DNA from: Microbacterium sp. TNHR37B
Lineage (GTDB): Bacteria; Actinomycetota; Actinomycetes; Actinomycetales; Microbacteriaceae
Direction of reading: 5' to 3'
Length of the DNA stretch: 64,000 nucleotides
Assembly (NCBI RefSeq): GCF_001620065.1
Contig: NZ_LQGV01000001.1
Span: forward strand, 372,001-436,000
A program made the position numbers and the translations under genes. Position 1 is the stretch's first letter; the number at the start of each line of letters is the position of its first letter. Positions 1 through 9,020 of this stretch are shown here, one piece after another. The notes beneath the pieces are model-generated. The model had not been told where the DNA came from. It did not search any database and saw nothing but the letters and a program-made list of their open reading frames with translations.

Positions 1-235
1 CGGCGGCGGCGCGGGAGCCGGTGAGGATCGTCTCGGACGCCTCGAATCCGGGCTCGCGCAGGTGGGTGTGCAGGTCGACGAGGCCGGGCAGGGTCAGGAG
101 CCCGTCGGCGTCGACGACCGTCGCGCCGGCGCGGCTCAATCCGGACCCGACCTCCTCGATCACTCCCCCGGAGAACACGATGTCGGTGACCGTGCCCTCG
201 ACCGTGCGGGCACCGCGGATCAGTGTCGAGGTCAT
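1..235 (-). CDS. pyrC: dihydroorotase (N-terminal part, gene cut by window edge)
   Basis: Zinc amidohydrolase that interconverts carbamoyl aspartate and dihydroorotate, the third step of pyrimidine synthesis. Only the first 78 codons are in the window. Translating the minus strand from the ATG at 235 gives a typical start ending in [14 protein letters not shown], which holds the HxH metal-binding pair of the family. The ATG overlaps the pyrB stop codon (ATGA), so translation is probably coupled, and the gene is third in a pyrR-pyrB-pyrC operon. The metal-ligand lysine and the later histidines lie outside the window, so the integrity of the gene cannot be judged. Confidence 0.93.
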   Translation of the reverse strand, partial: MTSTLIRGARTVEGTVTDIVFSGGVIEEVGSGLSRAGATVVDADGLLTLPGLVDLHTHLREPGFEASETILTGSRAAA

Positions 236-1203
236 CGGGCGTCTTCCTCTGCGTTGGTGTCGGTGCGTTCCCCGGCCAGGAGGAGATAGAGCGCCGCCAT
301 CCTCACGGACACTCCGTTGGCGACCTGCTCGAGAACCGTTGACCGGGGTGAATCGGCGGCGTCGGCGGAGATCTCCAGGCCACGGTTCATCGGGCCCGGG
401 TGCATGACAATGCTACCGTCCGGCAGAGCGGCCAGGCGCTCCGCGTCCAGACCCCAGCGCCGGGAATACTCCCGTTCAGTCGGGAAATACGCCGCGTTCA
501 TCCGTTCCAGCTGGATCCGCAGCATCATGACGGCGTCCGGAGCCGCGGCGATCGCCTCGTCGAGGTCGTAGACCACGCGAGCCGGCCACGCCGAGACATC
601 CTGTGGCACGAGGGTGGGCGGGGCCACCAGCGTGACGCGGGCCCCGAGGAGGGTGAGGAGCCACACGTTGGACCGCGCCACCCGGGAGTGCAGGATGTCG
701 CCGACGATGGCGACGTGCATCCCCGCGAGATCCCGACCGCGGCTGTCGTCACCGAAGGCACGCTTGCGGATCGTGAAGGCATCGAGCAGCGCCTGGGTGG
801 GGTGCTCGTGGGTGCCGTCTCCCGCATTGATCACGCCCGCGGTGATCCAGCCGCTCGTGGCGAGCGTGTGCGGCGCGCCGGACGCGCCATGGCGGATGAC
901 GACGGCGTCTGCCCCCATCGCCTGGAGCGTCTGCGCCGTGTCCTGCAGCGACTCGCCCTTGGAGACCGACGACCCTTTCGCCGAGAAGTTGATGACGTCC
1001 GCCGAGAGCCGCTTGGCGGCCGCCTCGAAGGAGATTCGTGTGCGCGTGGAGTCCTCGAAGAAGAGGTTCACGACCGTCTTGCCCCGAAGCGTCGGAAGCT
1101 TACGCACCTCGCGCGACTGCGTGTCGCGCATGTCCTCGGCCACATCCAGGATCCGAAGGGCCTCGGCGCGGTCCAGCGAGGCGGTGTCCAGCAGGTGCCT
1201 CAT
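232..1203 (-). CDS. pyrB: aspartate carbamoyltransferase catalytic subunit
   Basis: Condenses carbamoyl phosphate with aspartate, the committed step of pyrimidine synthesis in the cytosol. The 323-residue protein has the usual length of the catalytic chain. The carbamoyl-phosphate motif [15 protein letters not shown] lies at about residue 52, and [12 protein letters not shown], the second conserved signature, at about 134. No regulatory PyrI chain is seen beside it, as expected for actinobacteria. The start ATG overlaps the pyrR stop by 4 nt and the stop overlaps the pyrC start by 4 nt, so the three genes form one tightly coupled operon. Regulation is most likely through the PyrR element in the leader of the operon. 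Confidence 0.96.
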   Translation of the reverse strand: MRHLLDTASLDRAEALRILDVAEDMRDTQSREVRKLPTLRGKTVVNLFFEDSTRTRISFEAAAKRLSADVINFSAKGSSVSKGESLQDTAQTLQAMGADAVVIRHGASGAPHTLATSGWITAGVINAGDGTHEHPTQALLDAFTIRKRAFGDDSRGRDLAGMHVAIVGDILHSRVARSNVWLLTLLGARVTLVAPPTLVPQDVSAWPARVVYDLDEAIAAAPDAVMMLRIQLERMNAAYFPTEREYSRRWGLDAERLAALPDGSIVMHPGPMNRGLEISADAADSPRSTVLEQVANGVSVRMAALYLLLAGERTDTNAEEDAR

Positions 1204-1757
1204 GATTCGATCGTCACCTCCTCGACACCGTCGGTGTCGGCGAGATGGACGTTGACGCGTTCGTCTCGAGAGCTCGGCAGGTTCTTGCCCACGAAGTCGG
1301 GGCGGATCGGCAGCTCCCGGTGCCCGCGGTCGACGAGGATCGCCAGACGCACCGCCGCCGGTCGGCCGATGTCGTTGAGGGCGTCAAGGGCAGCCCGGAT
1401 GGACCGGCCCGAGAACAGCACGTCGTCGACCAGGACGACGGTGCGACCGTCGACACCGCCGGCGGGGATGCGGGTGCGTTGCGGTGTCCGGGTGGGGTTT
1501 CGGTGTAGATCGTCCCGGTACATGGTGACGTCGAGAGACCCGACCGGCACCGTCTGGCCGGAGACATCGCCGACGAGGGCTCCGATGCGCTCGGCGAGGG
1601 TGACTCCGCGTGTCGGGATTCCGAGGATGACGAGCCCCTCGGGGCCCTTGTTCGACTCGAGGATCTCGTGCGAGATCCGAGTCAGAGCACGGGCGATATC
1701 TGCGCCGTGCAGGACGGTTCGTGATGCCCCGGTGCGCACAGGCTCCTGGGTACTCAT
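1200..1757 (-). CDS. pyrR: bifunctional pyr operon regulator / uracil phosphoribosyltransferase
   Basis: RNA-binding regulator of the pyr genes that also has uracil phosphoribosyltransferase activity. The PRPP-binding motif [18 protein letters not shown] is seen near residue 100, followed by the usual [17 protein letters not shown] segment. I chose the ATG at 1757 (MSTQEP, 185 residues) because GGGAG lies about 9 nt upstream. An in-frame start at 1781 would lengthen the protein by 8 residues rich in arginine and would lie inside the leader element. First gene of pyrRBC. Its own leader contains a match to the PyrR-binding loop, so the protein likely represses its own operon. Confidence 0.95.
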   Translation of the reverse strand: MSTQEPVRTGASRTVLHGADIARALTRISHEILESNKGPEGLVILGIPTRGVTLAERIGALVGDVSGQTVPVGSLDVTMYRDDLHRNPTRTPQRTRIPAGGVDGRTVVLVDDVLFSGRSIRAALDALNDIGRPAAVRLAILVDRGHRELPIRPDFVGKNLPSSRDERVNVHLADTDGVEEVTIES

Positions 1758-1775
1758 CCGCCGCTCCCTTCTCCG

Positions 1776-1785
1776 CCTCACAGGA
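1776..1785 (-). promoter_or_regulatory. PyrR-binding RNA loop in the pyr leader
   Basis: In transcript direction this reads UCCUGUGAGG, matching the UCCNGNGAGG core of known PyrR-binding loops, and it is flanked by a short CCG/CGG stem. It ends 18 nt before the pyrR ATG, next to the ribosome binding site. In Mycobacterium smegmatis a PyrR loop near the ribosome binding site was proposed to act by translational repression. The position here suggests the same mode, which is inference. Confidence 0.7.
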
Positions 1786-1816
1786 CGGTGTTAAAGGTTG
1801 CTGTGGTTCGCCCGCC

Positions 1817-1822
1817 AGCCTA
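1817..1822 (-). promoter_or_regulatory. -10 box of the pyrRBC promoter
   Basis: TAGGCT on the minus strand, a TANNNT match, about 60 nt upstream of the pyrR start. It would give a leader of about 53 nt that includes the PyrR loop. No clear -35 box is seen. Confidence 0.45.
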
Positions 1823-1854
1823 TCGGATCCGGCCGCGAGGCGAGATCATCCGGA

Positions 1855-2256
1855 TCACACGGTGGGGACGCCGGGAGCCAGCAGTCGCCGCACCAGAGTG
1901 CGAGAGGCCGTGAGTCCGAGCACGAGGAACGTCACCGACCAGAATCCCCCCAGCGAGACCGCCTCGCCGAACAACCAGTCTTCCAGCCACAGCACGACGA
2001 ACTTGCTGCCCGGCAGAATGAGCGCGAGCATCATCGCCGAGGTCACGCGTCGTCCGGTGGTCGAGGCGGCGCGCAGGCGCGCGACGACGACCTTCTTGAG
2101 ACGCAGCACTGCCTCCAGGACGAGCTTGAGCATCACGGATGTCGCCAGCGAGACCGCGAAGCTCTCCGCGACGACGCCCGGGACGAACTGAGCGGTCAGA
2201 TTGAGGACCACGAGGTAGACGAGGACGTCCACGAGGTGCAGTGGGTCGAATCTCAT
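1855..2256 (-). CDS. small membrane protein of unknown function
   Basis: I do not recognise this 133-residue protein. Three to four hydrophobic stretches are visible: residues about 8-28 (VDVLVYLVVLNLTAQFVPGV), a central segment with SVMLKLVLEAVLRL, one with AMMLALILPGSKFVVLWLEDWLF, and a C-terminal one with GFWSVTFLVLGLTA. They point to an integral membrane protein. The ATG at 2256 (MRFDPLHL) is preferred over an in-frame start at 2292, because the extra 12 residues are polar and arginine-rich. It stands alone between the namH-like gene and the pyr operon, in the same orientation as both. Function unknown. Confidence 0.6.
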   Translation of the reverse strand: MRFDPLHLVDVLVYLVVLNLTAQFVPGVVAESFAVSLATSVMLKLVLEAVLRLKKVVVARLRAASTTGRRVTSAMMLALILPGSKFVVLWLEDWLFGEAVSLGGFWSVTFLVLGLTASRTLVRRLLAPGVPTV

Positions 2257-2314
2257 GGCGGTCCGGCGTGCGTCTCGGGATCCTGGGTGCATCTGCGCGC
2301 GAGTGGAAGAGGAT

Positions 2315-3868
2315 TCAGACGACGGCGGACTCCGACGTCCGTGCGGCGCGGATGGGATGACCTTGCGAGGTCAGGCAGCGGCCGGTGGCGAGGTCCCACT
2401 TCCAGTCGTGGAGCGAGCACGTGAGCACGCCGTCCTCGATCTTGCCGGTCTTGGTGAGGTCGGCGCGCAGGTGCGGGCAGCGCCGCTGCACGGTCCACTC
2501 GCCGAGCTCGGTGTCCTCGGTCTGATCAGACTGCTCCGCGTACCAGTTCTCGACGTACTCGATCCGGTCGCGAGACAAGCACTTCAGGAACGTCGTGAGG
2601 AACTCGTTGAACTTCCCGCTGCGCCCGACGTCGAACTGCATGGAGAGGAAGATGGAGTTCGACCAGTCGATCTCATGGTCGGCGATGTTCGTGGAGACGA
2701 GGTCGGCGGGGATCGTGTACCAGTAGATGCACTCCTCCCCCGCGTACTCCCGCACCTTGGCCTTGGGGAAGTCGACGACCATGTCGAGCTCGCCGATGCG
2801 GAAGCGGACGTTGCCGCCGACGCCGTTGCGGATGGTCCGCGCGCGCCGGAGGAGCGGCTCCCACCACTCCTTGATGGCCAGCAGCATCTCCTCGGGCGGA
2901 AGGACCGCGGCGCGCGAGCCCTCTTCGCGGCGGATCTCGTCCTGGCGGGAGTCGCGCTGTTCGGCGAGGTAGGCCCACTTGTCGTCGAAGACGCGATCGA
3001 TCTCCGCCTCGCTGTAGAGGGTCTGGGTGACCGAGATCTCGCCGTGGTTCAGATCGACCTGGGTGCCCGGAACGAACTCGTAGCCCTTCTGCTCGGGGCG
3101 CAGCTCACGCATATGGGCGAGGAACTGACGCTGATCCGTGAAGATCGAGTCGTCCTCCAGGCCCCAGCCGTTGTAACGGAACAGCTCCTCGCGAAGGAAC
3201 ATCGGGGGGCCCGCCATCGGGAACACGTGCTCCGCGTCGACCTTCTCGATGTAGTACATCGCCCGCTTGTTCTGCGCGTCGCGCTTGAGCTGAGCGAACG
3301 TCTGCTTCGAGTCCTGGGGAAGGTCGTAGACCATCGGCCACCAGATCGCTCCGGAGACCTGGGTGAAGTAGGCGTCGGGCTTCGTGAACGACAGCAGCTT
3401 CTCCAGGTCGAGGGGGTGCGAGTCGTTCTGGTTGAGCACACTCGCCGTGCCGTCGAACACACTCAGCGACGAGTCGCCGATCGGTCCGTCGCTCGGTGCG
3501 CGCAGCGGCGTGACCATCACGTGCAGGTCGCCGAACTCCAGCGGCACACCGGCCTGCGTGTAGACGATGTTCTCGTACCCCAAGGCTCGGATGTCCTTCT
3601 CGAGGTCGTCGGTGGGATACTCCGGCAGCAGCACCCTGATGTCCTTGCGGACGTAGCGGTTCAGCAGTGCGGGGTCGAAGTGGTCGCGGTGGCGGTGCGA
3701 GATGTACAGGAAGTCCGCCGCCCCGAAACGCTCCCAGTCGAGCGCCCGGTTGTCGGGGAAGGGGAACCAGGAACCGAAAAAGCTCGGGCCGATCACCGGG
3801 TCGCAGAGGATGCTGCCCCCTGCCGTCTCGATGAACATTCCCGCGTGGCCCAAGCCTGTGATCCGCAT
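2315..3868 (-). CDS. namH: UDP-N-acetylmuramate hydroxylase-like protein (MBL fold plus C-terminal Rieske domain)
   Basis: 517 residues in two parts. The N-terminal part is a metallo-beta-lactamase-like fold with an intact HxHxDH motif (ISHRHRDHFDP, about residue 57). The C-terminal part, from about 455, is a Rieske [2Fe-2S] domain with CPH and CSLH ligand pairs. Length and domain content match mycobacterial NamH (Rv3818), which hydroxylates UDP-MurNAc to UDP-N-glycolylmuramate before peptidoglycan assembly. The related animal CMP-sialic acid hydroxylase does the same chemistry. Microbacterium is known for glycolyl-type muramic acid, which fits. AGGAGG lies 8 nt before the ATG. Single-gene unit with its own promoter. 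Without a database search another Rieske/MBL oxygenase cannot be excluded. Confidence 0.68.
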   Translation of the reverse strand: MRITGLGHAGMFIETAGGSILCDPVIGPSFFGSWFPFPDNRALDWERFGAADFLYISHRHRDHFDPALLNRYVRKDIRVLLPEYPTDDLEKDIRALGYENIVYTQAGVPLEFGDLHVMVTPLRAPSDGPIGDSSLSVFDGTASVLNQNDSHPLDLEKLLSFTKPDAYFTQVSGAIWWPMVYDLPQDSKQTFAQLKRDAQNKRAMYYIEKVDAEHVFPMAGPPMFLREELFRYNGWGLEDDSIFTDQRQFLAHMRELRPEQKGYEFVPGTQVDLNHGEISVTQTLYSEAEIDRVFDDKWAYLAEQRDSRQDEIRREEGSRAAVLPPEEMLLAIKEWWEPLLRRARTIRNGVGGNVRFRIGELDMVVDFPKAKVREYAGEECIYWYTIPADLVSTNIADHEIDWSNSIFLSMQFDVGRSGKFNEFLTTFLKCLSRDRIEYVENWYAEQSDQTEDTELGEWTVQRRCPHLRADLTKTGKIEDGVLTCSLHDWKWDLATGRCLTSQGHPIRAARTSESAVV

Positions 3869-3895
3869 GATGGCTACCTCCTGTCGAGCCCGACG

Positions 3896-3901
3896 AGTCT
3901 A
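3896..3901 (-). promoter_or_regulatory. -10 box upstream of the namH-like gene
   Basis: TAGACT on the minus strand, a TANNNT match, about 28 nt before the start codon. This leaves room for a short leader carrying the strong AGGAGG ribosome binding site. The same hexamer recurs before rpsD, pdxR and the thrS leader. Confidence 0.4.
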
Positions 3902-3952
3902 CGCGAGCCGGTTCGCCGGACCCTGGGCGACGGGCCGTGTATGCGTCGCGCC

Positions 3953-6865
3953 TCAGTCGAGAAGCCGCCGGATGTCGTCGGCGCCCAGCGCCTTCGAGAA
4001 CGCACCGTCGGCGTCGATGACGGAGTGGAACAGGTGAGCCTTGCGCTGCTGCAGCTCGAGCACTTTCTCTTCGATCGTTCCGGAAGCGATGAGCCGGTAG
4101 ACCGTCACCGGACGCGACTGTCCGATGCGGTGGGCACGTCCGATCGCCTGTTGCTCGGCGGCCGGGTTCCACCACGGGTCGAGGAGGAAGACGTAGTCCG
4201 CCTCGGTCAGCGTCAGCCCGACCCCGCCGGCGGTCAGGCTGATGAGGAAGACCGGCGCGGATCCGTTCCGGAACGCGCGGATGACGTCCTCACGGCGCGT
4301 CGTCGCGCCGTCGAGCCGCACGAGATCGAGCCCGTGCGCGCGCAGATCGCGCTCGACGAGGTCGAGGTAGGAGGTGAACTGGCTGAACACGAGCGCCCGG
4401 TGACCCTCCGCGGCCAGCTCCATGAGTCGCTCACGGAGGGCGTCGAGCTTGCTGGACGCGATGCCGGGGCCCCCGGCGTCGACGAGGGACGGGTCGAGCG
4501 CGAGCCTTCGGAGAAGGGTGAGCGAACGGAAGACGATGAAGCGATGACTGTCGAGGTCGTCGAGGAGTCCCAGCACTTTCCGTCGCTCCCGCTGAAGCAC
4601 CCGGTCGTACACGGCACGGTGACCGCTGGTGAGGTCGATGCGCACGTCTTGCTCCTGGCGTGGTGGCAGGTCGGCGGCCACGACGTCCTTGGTCCGGCGG
4701 AGGAGGAAGGGCCGCAGCCGTCGCCGCAGCCGCTCGAGCCGCCGACGACGCGAGGCCCCTTCGTCGCCATCGTGCCGTCCGTCACCGCGCTCGATCGGTT
4801 GCACGTACTCGTCGCGGAAGCGCCGGGCGGAGGCGAAGAGACCGGGTGAGGTCAGCGACAGGATCGCCCAGAGATCGACGAGGCTGTTCTCCAGCGGGGT
4901 ACCGGTCAGCGCGAACCGCGCGCGGGCACGCAGACCCTGGGCGGCGCGGTGCACACGGGTGCGGGGGTTCTTCAGCGCTTGCGCCTCGTCGAAGACCACG
5001 ACCGACCAGTCCGACCCGGCATAGGCGGCCTCATCCAGGCGGAGAAGCGCATAGGACGTCACGACGATGTCGGCGGTGAGGTCGGCAGGACGGATACCGG
5101 TGGCTGTCACGACCTGCACGGTGAGACCCGGCGCATGTCGCGCGGCCTCGTCGCGCCAGGTCGACACCACCGAAGTCGGGGCGACGACCAGCGCGGGGCG
5201 GGCCGGTCCTGAGGCGCTCGCGTGACGGATCAGCGCCAGGGTTTGGAGTGTCTTGCCGAGGCCCATGTCGTCGGCGAGCACGCCGCCCAGCCCGGCGTCC
5301 CACAGGGCCGCGAGCCATCGGAAGCCCTCGCGTTGATACGGCCGCAGGTCGCTCGCGAGACCGGTCGGAAGGGTCGCGTCAGCGGGCGCGGCGGCGCGCA
5401 GTGCCGCGGTGGCCTCCCGCCAGGCGACGGCCGGCGCGGCGACGTCGGCGGCGTCCTCGAAGTCCTCCCAGAAGGGCAGGTGATAGCGGCTCAACCGCGG
5501 CCCCGCCTCCCATTCGACGAGATCGCGGGAGTCGTCGATGAGATCGCGGAGTCGGTCCAAGGAGCGATGGGCCAGCGAGAAGTAGGCGCCGTCCGAGAGG
5601 AGGATCCGCTTCCGCCGCTGAGCGAGCGCGGTGAACAGCGGAGCGAAGGGGATACGGCGGCCCTCGATCTCCACGAGCACGCCCAGGTCGAACCAGTCGG
5701 CCTCCCTCGAGGGAACGGTCGTGATCGTCACCCGCGGATCCCCCCGCAGTTCCCGGTAATCACGGCGGATTCCGGACGTCTCGATCCGCACGCCGTCGAG
5801 CTCTGCGAGGGCCGGCAGCAAGAGCGCGACGAACTCCGCAGCAGCGATGCCCGATGCGCGCCCGGAGGCCTGGAAAGGGATGTCGAGCGATGAGTTCCAG
5901 GCCGCCTCCGCGGCCCGTCGGCGACGGTGCAACGCGGGGTCGCGCTCGCCGTCGGTCGCCAGCGCGATGCTTCCCGTGACGTCGTCCTGCCACGTGATCT
6001 CCCACGAGACGACGTCGCGGGGCTGCAGATCCACCCGCACGAGCAGGACCGCCGGGCGCTGAGGAGGGAGCTGGACGCGCGGGCCCGCGGCCACGACCGT
6101 TTCTCGCGCGATCCGAGGATAGGCCTCTCGGAGGAACTCCTCGCGCTCGCCGTCGGGGACAACGACGGGCCCGCCAGAGCTCAGCAGCGCATGAGCCGTC
6201 TCGCCGAGCGCGACCGGTGCCAGTCGCAGGTGCAGGGCCTCCCCCTCGCGACGGACGGCATACAGGCCCACGTGACCGATCGGGCGGATCACCGAGGTGG
6301 GCCCCGGGTCCTCCCCGTCGATCGTGATCTGCGCCGCAAGTCGGAGCCCGGCTCCCTCCGCGTCGACGCGGAGGTCCACCGTCGCCGCGACGGCGAACGA
6401 GACGTCCTGGTCGGCGCGGGTGGGAACGATCGGGATGCCGAGGGCATCGGCGGCGGTGAGATGCGGCCACAGGAGATCGGAGTCGACGCCGTCGAGCGTG
6501 AGCCACTCGGAGTCGCCGTAGCCTCCGAAGACCCGCACGTCGTGAGCGATGCCGTGGAGGGCGGCGAACCATCGGCGCCGAGCGGCGTCGACGCGCCACG
6601 CTCCGCGTCGCAGCGACTCCCAGGTCTCTGCTCCCTGCACCCACGCACCCGTCGCCGTGCTCCGCACGAGCGGACGCACCGCGAGGCGGAGCTCTCCCGA
6701 CGACGTCTCGACGCTTCGCGCGGTCGCCGGTCGCACGCGACGGGGCCCCCAATGGGCTTCGTCACCCTCGCGCTGGCGCAGCTGAACGCCGAGGGCGACC
6801 TCGATCGGGTCGGCGACGGCGGCAGGCAGCACGGCGCGCCACGAGCGGGGCCGTGCGGAGGTCAT
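3953..6865 (-). CDS. SNF2-family DEAD/DEAH box helicase-like ATPase
   Basis: 970-residue DNA-dependent ATPase of the SNF2/HepA type. The C-terminal motor carries Walker A (DDMGLGKTLQTL, about residue 533), the VFDEAQALKN Walker B, ALTGTPLENSLVDLW, and the helicase C-terminal block ending in GRAHRIGQSRPVTVYRL. The N-terminal 500 residues are divergent, and I see no CxCx(n)CxH SWIM zinc finger, which many bacterial SNF2 proteins have. The true start is the ATG at 6865, since the open frame further upstream only mirrors nusB. It follows nusB by 40 nt, so co-transcription is likely. Its target (DNA repair or RNA polymerase recycling) cannot be read from sequence. Confidence 0.85.
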   Translation of the reverse strand: MTSARPRSWRAVLPAAVADPIEVALGVQLRQREGDEAHWGPRRVRPATARSVETSSGELRLAVRPLVRSTATGAWVQGAETWESLRRGAWRVDAARRRWFAALHGIAHDVRVFGGYGDSEWLTLDGVDSDLLWPHLTAADALGIPIVPTRADQDVSFAVAATVDLRVDAEGAGLRLAAQITIDGEDPGPTSVIRPIGHVGLYAVRREGEALHLRLAPVALGETAHALLSSGGPVVVPDGEREEFLREAYPRIARETVVAAGPRVQLPPQRPAVLLVRVDLQPRDVVSWEITWQDDVTGSIALATDGERDPALHRRRRAAEAAWNSSLDIPFQASGRASGIAAAEFVALLLPALAELDGVRIETSGIRRDYRELRGDPRVTITTVPSREADWFDLGVLVEIEGRRIPFAPLFTALAQRRKRILLSDGAYFSLAHRSLDRLRDLIDDSRDLVEWEAGPRLSRYHLPFWEDFEDAADVAAPAVAWREATAALRAAAPADATLPTGLASDLRPYQREGFRWLAALWDAGLGGVLADDMGLGKTLQTLALIRHASASGPARPALVVAPTSVVSTWRDEAARHAPGLTVQVVTATGIRPADLTADIVVTSYALLRLDEAAYAGSDWSVVVFDEAQALKNPRTRVHRAAQGLRARARFALTGTPLENSLVDLWAILSLTSPGLFASARRFRDEYVQPIERGDGRHDGDEGASRRRRLERLRRRLRPFLLRRTKDVVAADLPPRQEQDVRIDLTSGHRAVYDRVLQRERRKVLGLLDDLDSHRFIVFRSLTLLRRLALDPSLVDAGGPGIASSKLDALRERLMELAAEGHRALVFSQFTSYLDLVERDLRAHGLDLVRLDGATTRREDVIRAFRNGSAPVFLISLTAGGVGLTLTEADYVFLLDPWWNPAAEQQAIGRAHRIGQSRPVTVYRLIASGTIEEKVLELQQRKAHLFHSVIDADGAFSKALGADDIRRLLD

Positions 6866-6905
6866 GGCAGATATCCTCGCCCCGGCCTCCGACGCTGCGG
6901 CTCGG

Positions 6906-7316
6906 TCAGCTCGCTCGCGCGATGCGGGCGAGCACGCCGTGGACGAATGCGCCGGAATCGTCGGTCGACAGTTCCTTCGCGAGCTCCACCGCCTCGTCGA
7001 TCGCCACCGCGGTGGGAACGGCGTCGTTGAACAGGATCTCCCAGACCCCGATCCGCAGCACCGCGCGATCGACCGTCGGCATCCGCTCGAGCTTCCAGTC
7101 TCGTGCGTGGCTGACGATCTGCTCGTCGATCTCGTCGCGGTTGTCGATGATGCCGTCGACGATCTCCCGCGCGTAGAGCCACGACGCCTCCCGGGCCGGC
7201 TCACTGGCGGCGCGACGGGCTTCGGCGGCGAGGGTGGAGGCCAGATCGTCCCCGCGGACGTCGCTCTGGTACAGGATGTCGAGGGCGCGTTTGCGCGCCT
7301 TACTCCGGGCGCTCAT
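6906..7316 (-). CDS. nusB: transcription antitermination factor NusB
   Basis: 136-residue all-helical RNA-binding protein that joins NusE (S10) on boxA RNA for antitermination, mainly in rRNA operons. The sequence begins with the typical ARSKARKRALDILYQSD and has DRAVLRIGVWEILF and PTAVAIDEAVELAKEL, the signatures of the family. Length is normal. It sits 18 nt downstream of efp, an arrangement common to actinobacteria, and reads on towards the SNF2 gene. Confidence 0.96.
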   Translation of the reverse strand: MSARSKARKRALDILYQSDVRGDDLASTLAAEARRAASEPAREASWLYAREIVDGIIDNRDEIDEQIVSHARDWKLERMPTVDRAVLRIGVWEILFNDAVPTAVAIDEAVELAKELSTDDSGAFVHGVLARIARAS

Positions 7317-7334
7317 ACAGTCGGCGTGGGGCGA

Positions 7335-7895
7335 TCAGTTGACGCGGCCGAGGTAGTCGCCCGTGCGGGTGTCGACCTTGACCTTCGTGCCCGTCTCGAG
7401 GAACAGCGGCACCTGGATCTCGTATCCCGTCTCGACGGTGGCGGCCTTCGTGCCGGCCGACGAGCGGTCGCCCTGCAGGCCCGGCTCGGTGTAGGTGATC
7501 TCGAGCACGACGGAGGCGGGAAGCTCGATGTAGAGCGGGTTTCCGTTGTTCAGCGCGATCTGGACCTGCTGGTTCTCCAGGAGGAAGTTCGCGGCGTCGC
7601 CGACCGTGGCCGCACCCACCGTGATCTGGTCGTAGTCGGCCACGTCCATGAACACGAAGCCCTCACCGTCGTTGTACAGGTAGGTGAAGTCGCGTCGGTC
7701 GACGTTCTCGAGCTCGACCTTGGCGCCGGCGTTGAACGTCTTGTCGACGACCTTTCCGGTCATGACGTTCTTGAGCTTGGTGCGGACGAAGGCGCCGCCC
7801 TTGCCGGGCTTGACGTGCTGGAACTCCACGACGCTCCAGAGCTGTCCATCGATGTTGAGGACGACGCCGTTCTTGATGTCTGCGGTGGATGCCAT
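7335..7895 (-). CDS. efp: translation elongation factor P
   Basis: Relieves ribosome stalling at polyproline stretches. 186 residues, the usual length, with an N-terminal KOW-like domain ([21 protein letters not shown], where the modifiable loop residue is K within PGKGGA) and C-terminal OB folds ending in [21 protein letters not shown], the EF-P signature. It begins an efp-nusB pair. The 74 nt before it up to aroQ may hold its own promoter, but no convincing one is seen. No modification enzyme genes (epmA, epmB, earP) occur in the window. Confidence 0.97.
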   Translation of the reverse strand: MASTADIKNGVVLNIDGQLWSVVEFQHVKPGKGGAFVRTKLKNVMTGKVVDKTFNAGAKVELENVDRRDFTYLYNDGEGFVFMDVADYDQITVGAATVGDAANFLLENQQVQIALNNGNPLYIELPASVVLEITYTEPGLQGDRSSAGTKAATVETGYEIQVPLFLETGTKVKVDTRTGDYLGRVN

Positions 7896-7969
7896 GAGAG
7901 TGGAGGTTTCCGTTCGTGTGGGTTTCGGGGCCGCTCGCCGAGGCTCCGGTCGCAGGCCGACAGTCGATT

Positions 7970-8455
7970 CTACGGGATCGCTCGCTCGGCACCGTCGGTG
8001 CGGCCCTCGATCACGTCGAGGAGATCGCGAGTCGCGCGGGCGTATCCGGCGACGCCCTCGCCGACGACGTGGACCACTGCCACGTCGCGGATGAAGGAGT
8101 GATGCCGGAACGGCTCCCTCGTGGAGACGTCGGAGATGTGTACCTCGGCGACGGGGAGCGCCACGCCCGAGAGGGCGTCGCGCAGGACCACCGAGGTATG
8201 CGTGAGGCCTCCGGGGTTAATCACGATGCCCGCACAGTCGATGCGTGCGGCATGGATCGCGTCGATCAGGACGCCTTCGTGGTTGCTCTGGATGCTCCGC
8301 ACCTCGGCGCCTCGCTCGAGAGCGGTCTCCCGCACCAGCTCTTCGACATCGGCGAGGCTCTCGCGGCCGTAGATGTCGGGCTCCCGGATGCCGAGGAGGT
8401 TGAGGTTGGGACCGTTCACGAGGAGCAGCCGGACGGGAGAGGGCACAGGCAGCAC
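7970..8455 (-). CDS. aroQ: 3-dehydroquinate dehydratase, type II
   Basis: Dehydrates 3-dehydroquinate to 3-dehydroshikimate in the shikimate pathway. 161 residues with the type II signature [20 protein letters not shown] (catalytic tyrosine in the IYG segment), [28 protein letters not shown] and the histidine-bearing [16 protein letters not shown]. The start is a GTG at 8455, one base after the stop of the upstream GNAT gene, so it is likely coupled to it. It ends the aro cluster that begins with aroE. Confidence 0.96.
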   Translation of the reverse strand: MLPVPSPVRLLLVNGPNLNLLGIREPDIYGRESLADVEELVRETALERGAEVRSIQSNHEGVLIDAIHAARIDCAGIVINPGGLTHTSVVLRDALSGVALPVAEVHISDVSTREPFRHHSFIRDVAVVHVVGEGVAGYARATRDLLDVIEGRTDGAERAIP

Positions 8456-8456
8456 C

Positions 8457-9020
8457 TTAGTCGTCGCCGCTCGCCCGGGGCGCGGGAGCCACGTCGCGAC
8501 GCATCTCGATCTCGGGACCGATGCTGCTCGTGAACGTCACCCCGGTCGGCTCGAAGCCGAGTCGGTGATACGCGCGTCGTGCCCTCTCGTTGTCGCGATG
8601 CACATCGAGTGTCAGGGCCGTCGCGCCGCGGGCACCCGCCCAGTCGCCGGCCGCGTCGACGAGACGGCCCAGGATGCCGGCCCCGCGATGATCCGGGGCG
8701 AGGTAGACCCCGACGACGTCGGCCCGTCGCGTGAGCACCGCACGGCCGTGGTGGTCGACAGTGCGCGCTTCGCGGAGAAGAAGCGTCGCGGAGCCCACCC
8801 ACCGGCCGTCGCTCTCGGCGATGAACTGCGCTGCGTCGTCGCTGTCGGCGGCGTGGGCGGCGCGATCCCGCCAGAACCCGTCGTCATGCGCAGACTCCTC
8901 CTCGAACGTGTGCAGGAAGGCCAACGGGGCGGCCGGATCGCTGACCGCTTCGAGACGGAGCGCGCGCACGTCGGCCCACTCGTCGGCACGAATGCGCCGG
9001 ACGGCGACCTCCGGCCTCAC
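8457..9020 (-). CDS. GNAT-family N-acetyltransferase
   Basis: 187 residues with an acetyl-CoA binding motif A at about residue 105 ([21 protein letters not shown]), followed by [25 protein letters not shown], the classic C-terminal GNAT block. The substrate cannot be inferred. It is embedded between aroB and aroQ, with its GTG start overlapping the aroB stop by 4 nt (GTGA) and its stop one base before aroQ, so it is a true member of the aro operon in translation terms. A link to aromatic metabolism is only suggested by position. Confidence 0.88.
   Translation of the reverse strand: MRPEVAVRRIRADEWADVRALRLEAVSDPAAPLAFLHTFEEESAHDDGFWRDRAAHAADSDDAAQFIAESDGRWVGSATLLLREARTVDHHGRAVLTRRADVVGVYLAPDHRGAGILGRLVDAAGDWAGARGATALTLDVHRDNERARRAYHRLGFEPTGVTFTSSIGPEIEMRRDVAPAPRASGDD

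Noticed and set aside
2255-4849. 864-codon plus-strand open frame across the namH-like gene and the SNF2 gene
   Set aside because: It runs through two well-supported minus-strand genes, has no recognisable domain, and is explained by third-position GC bias.
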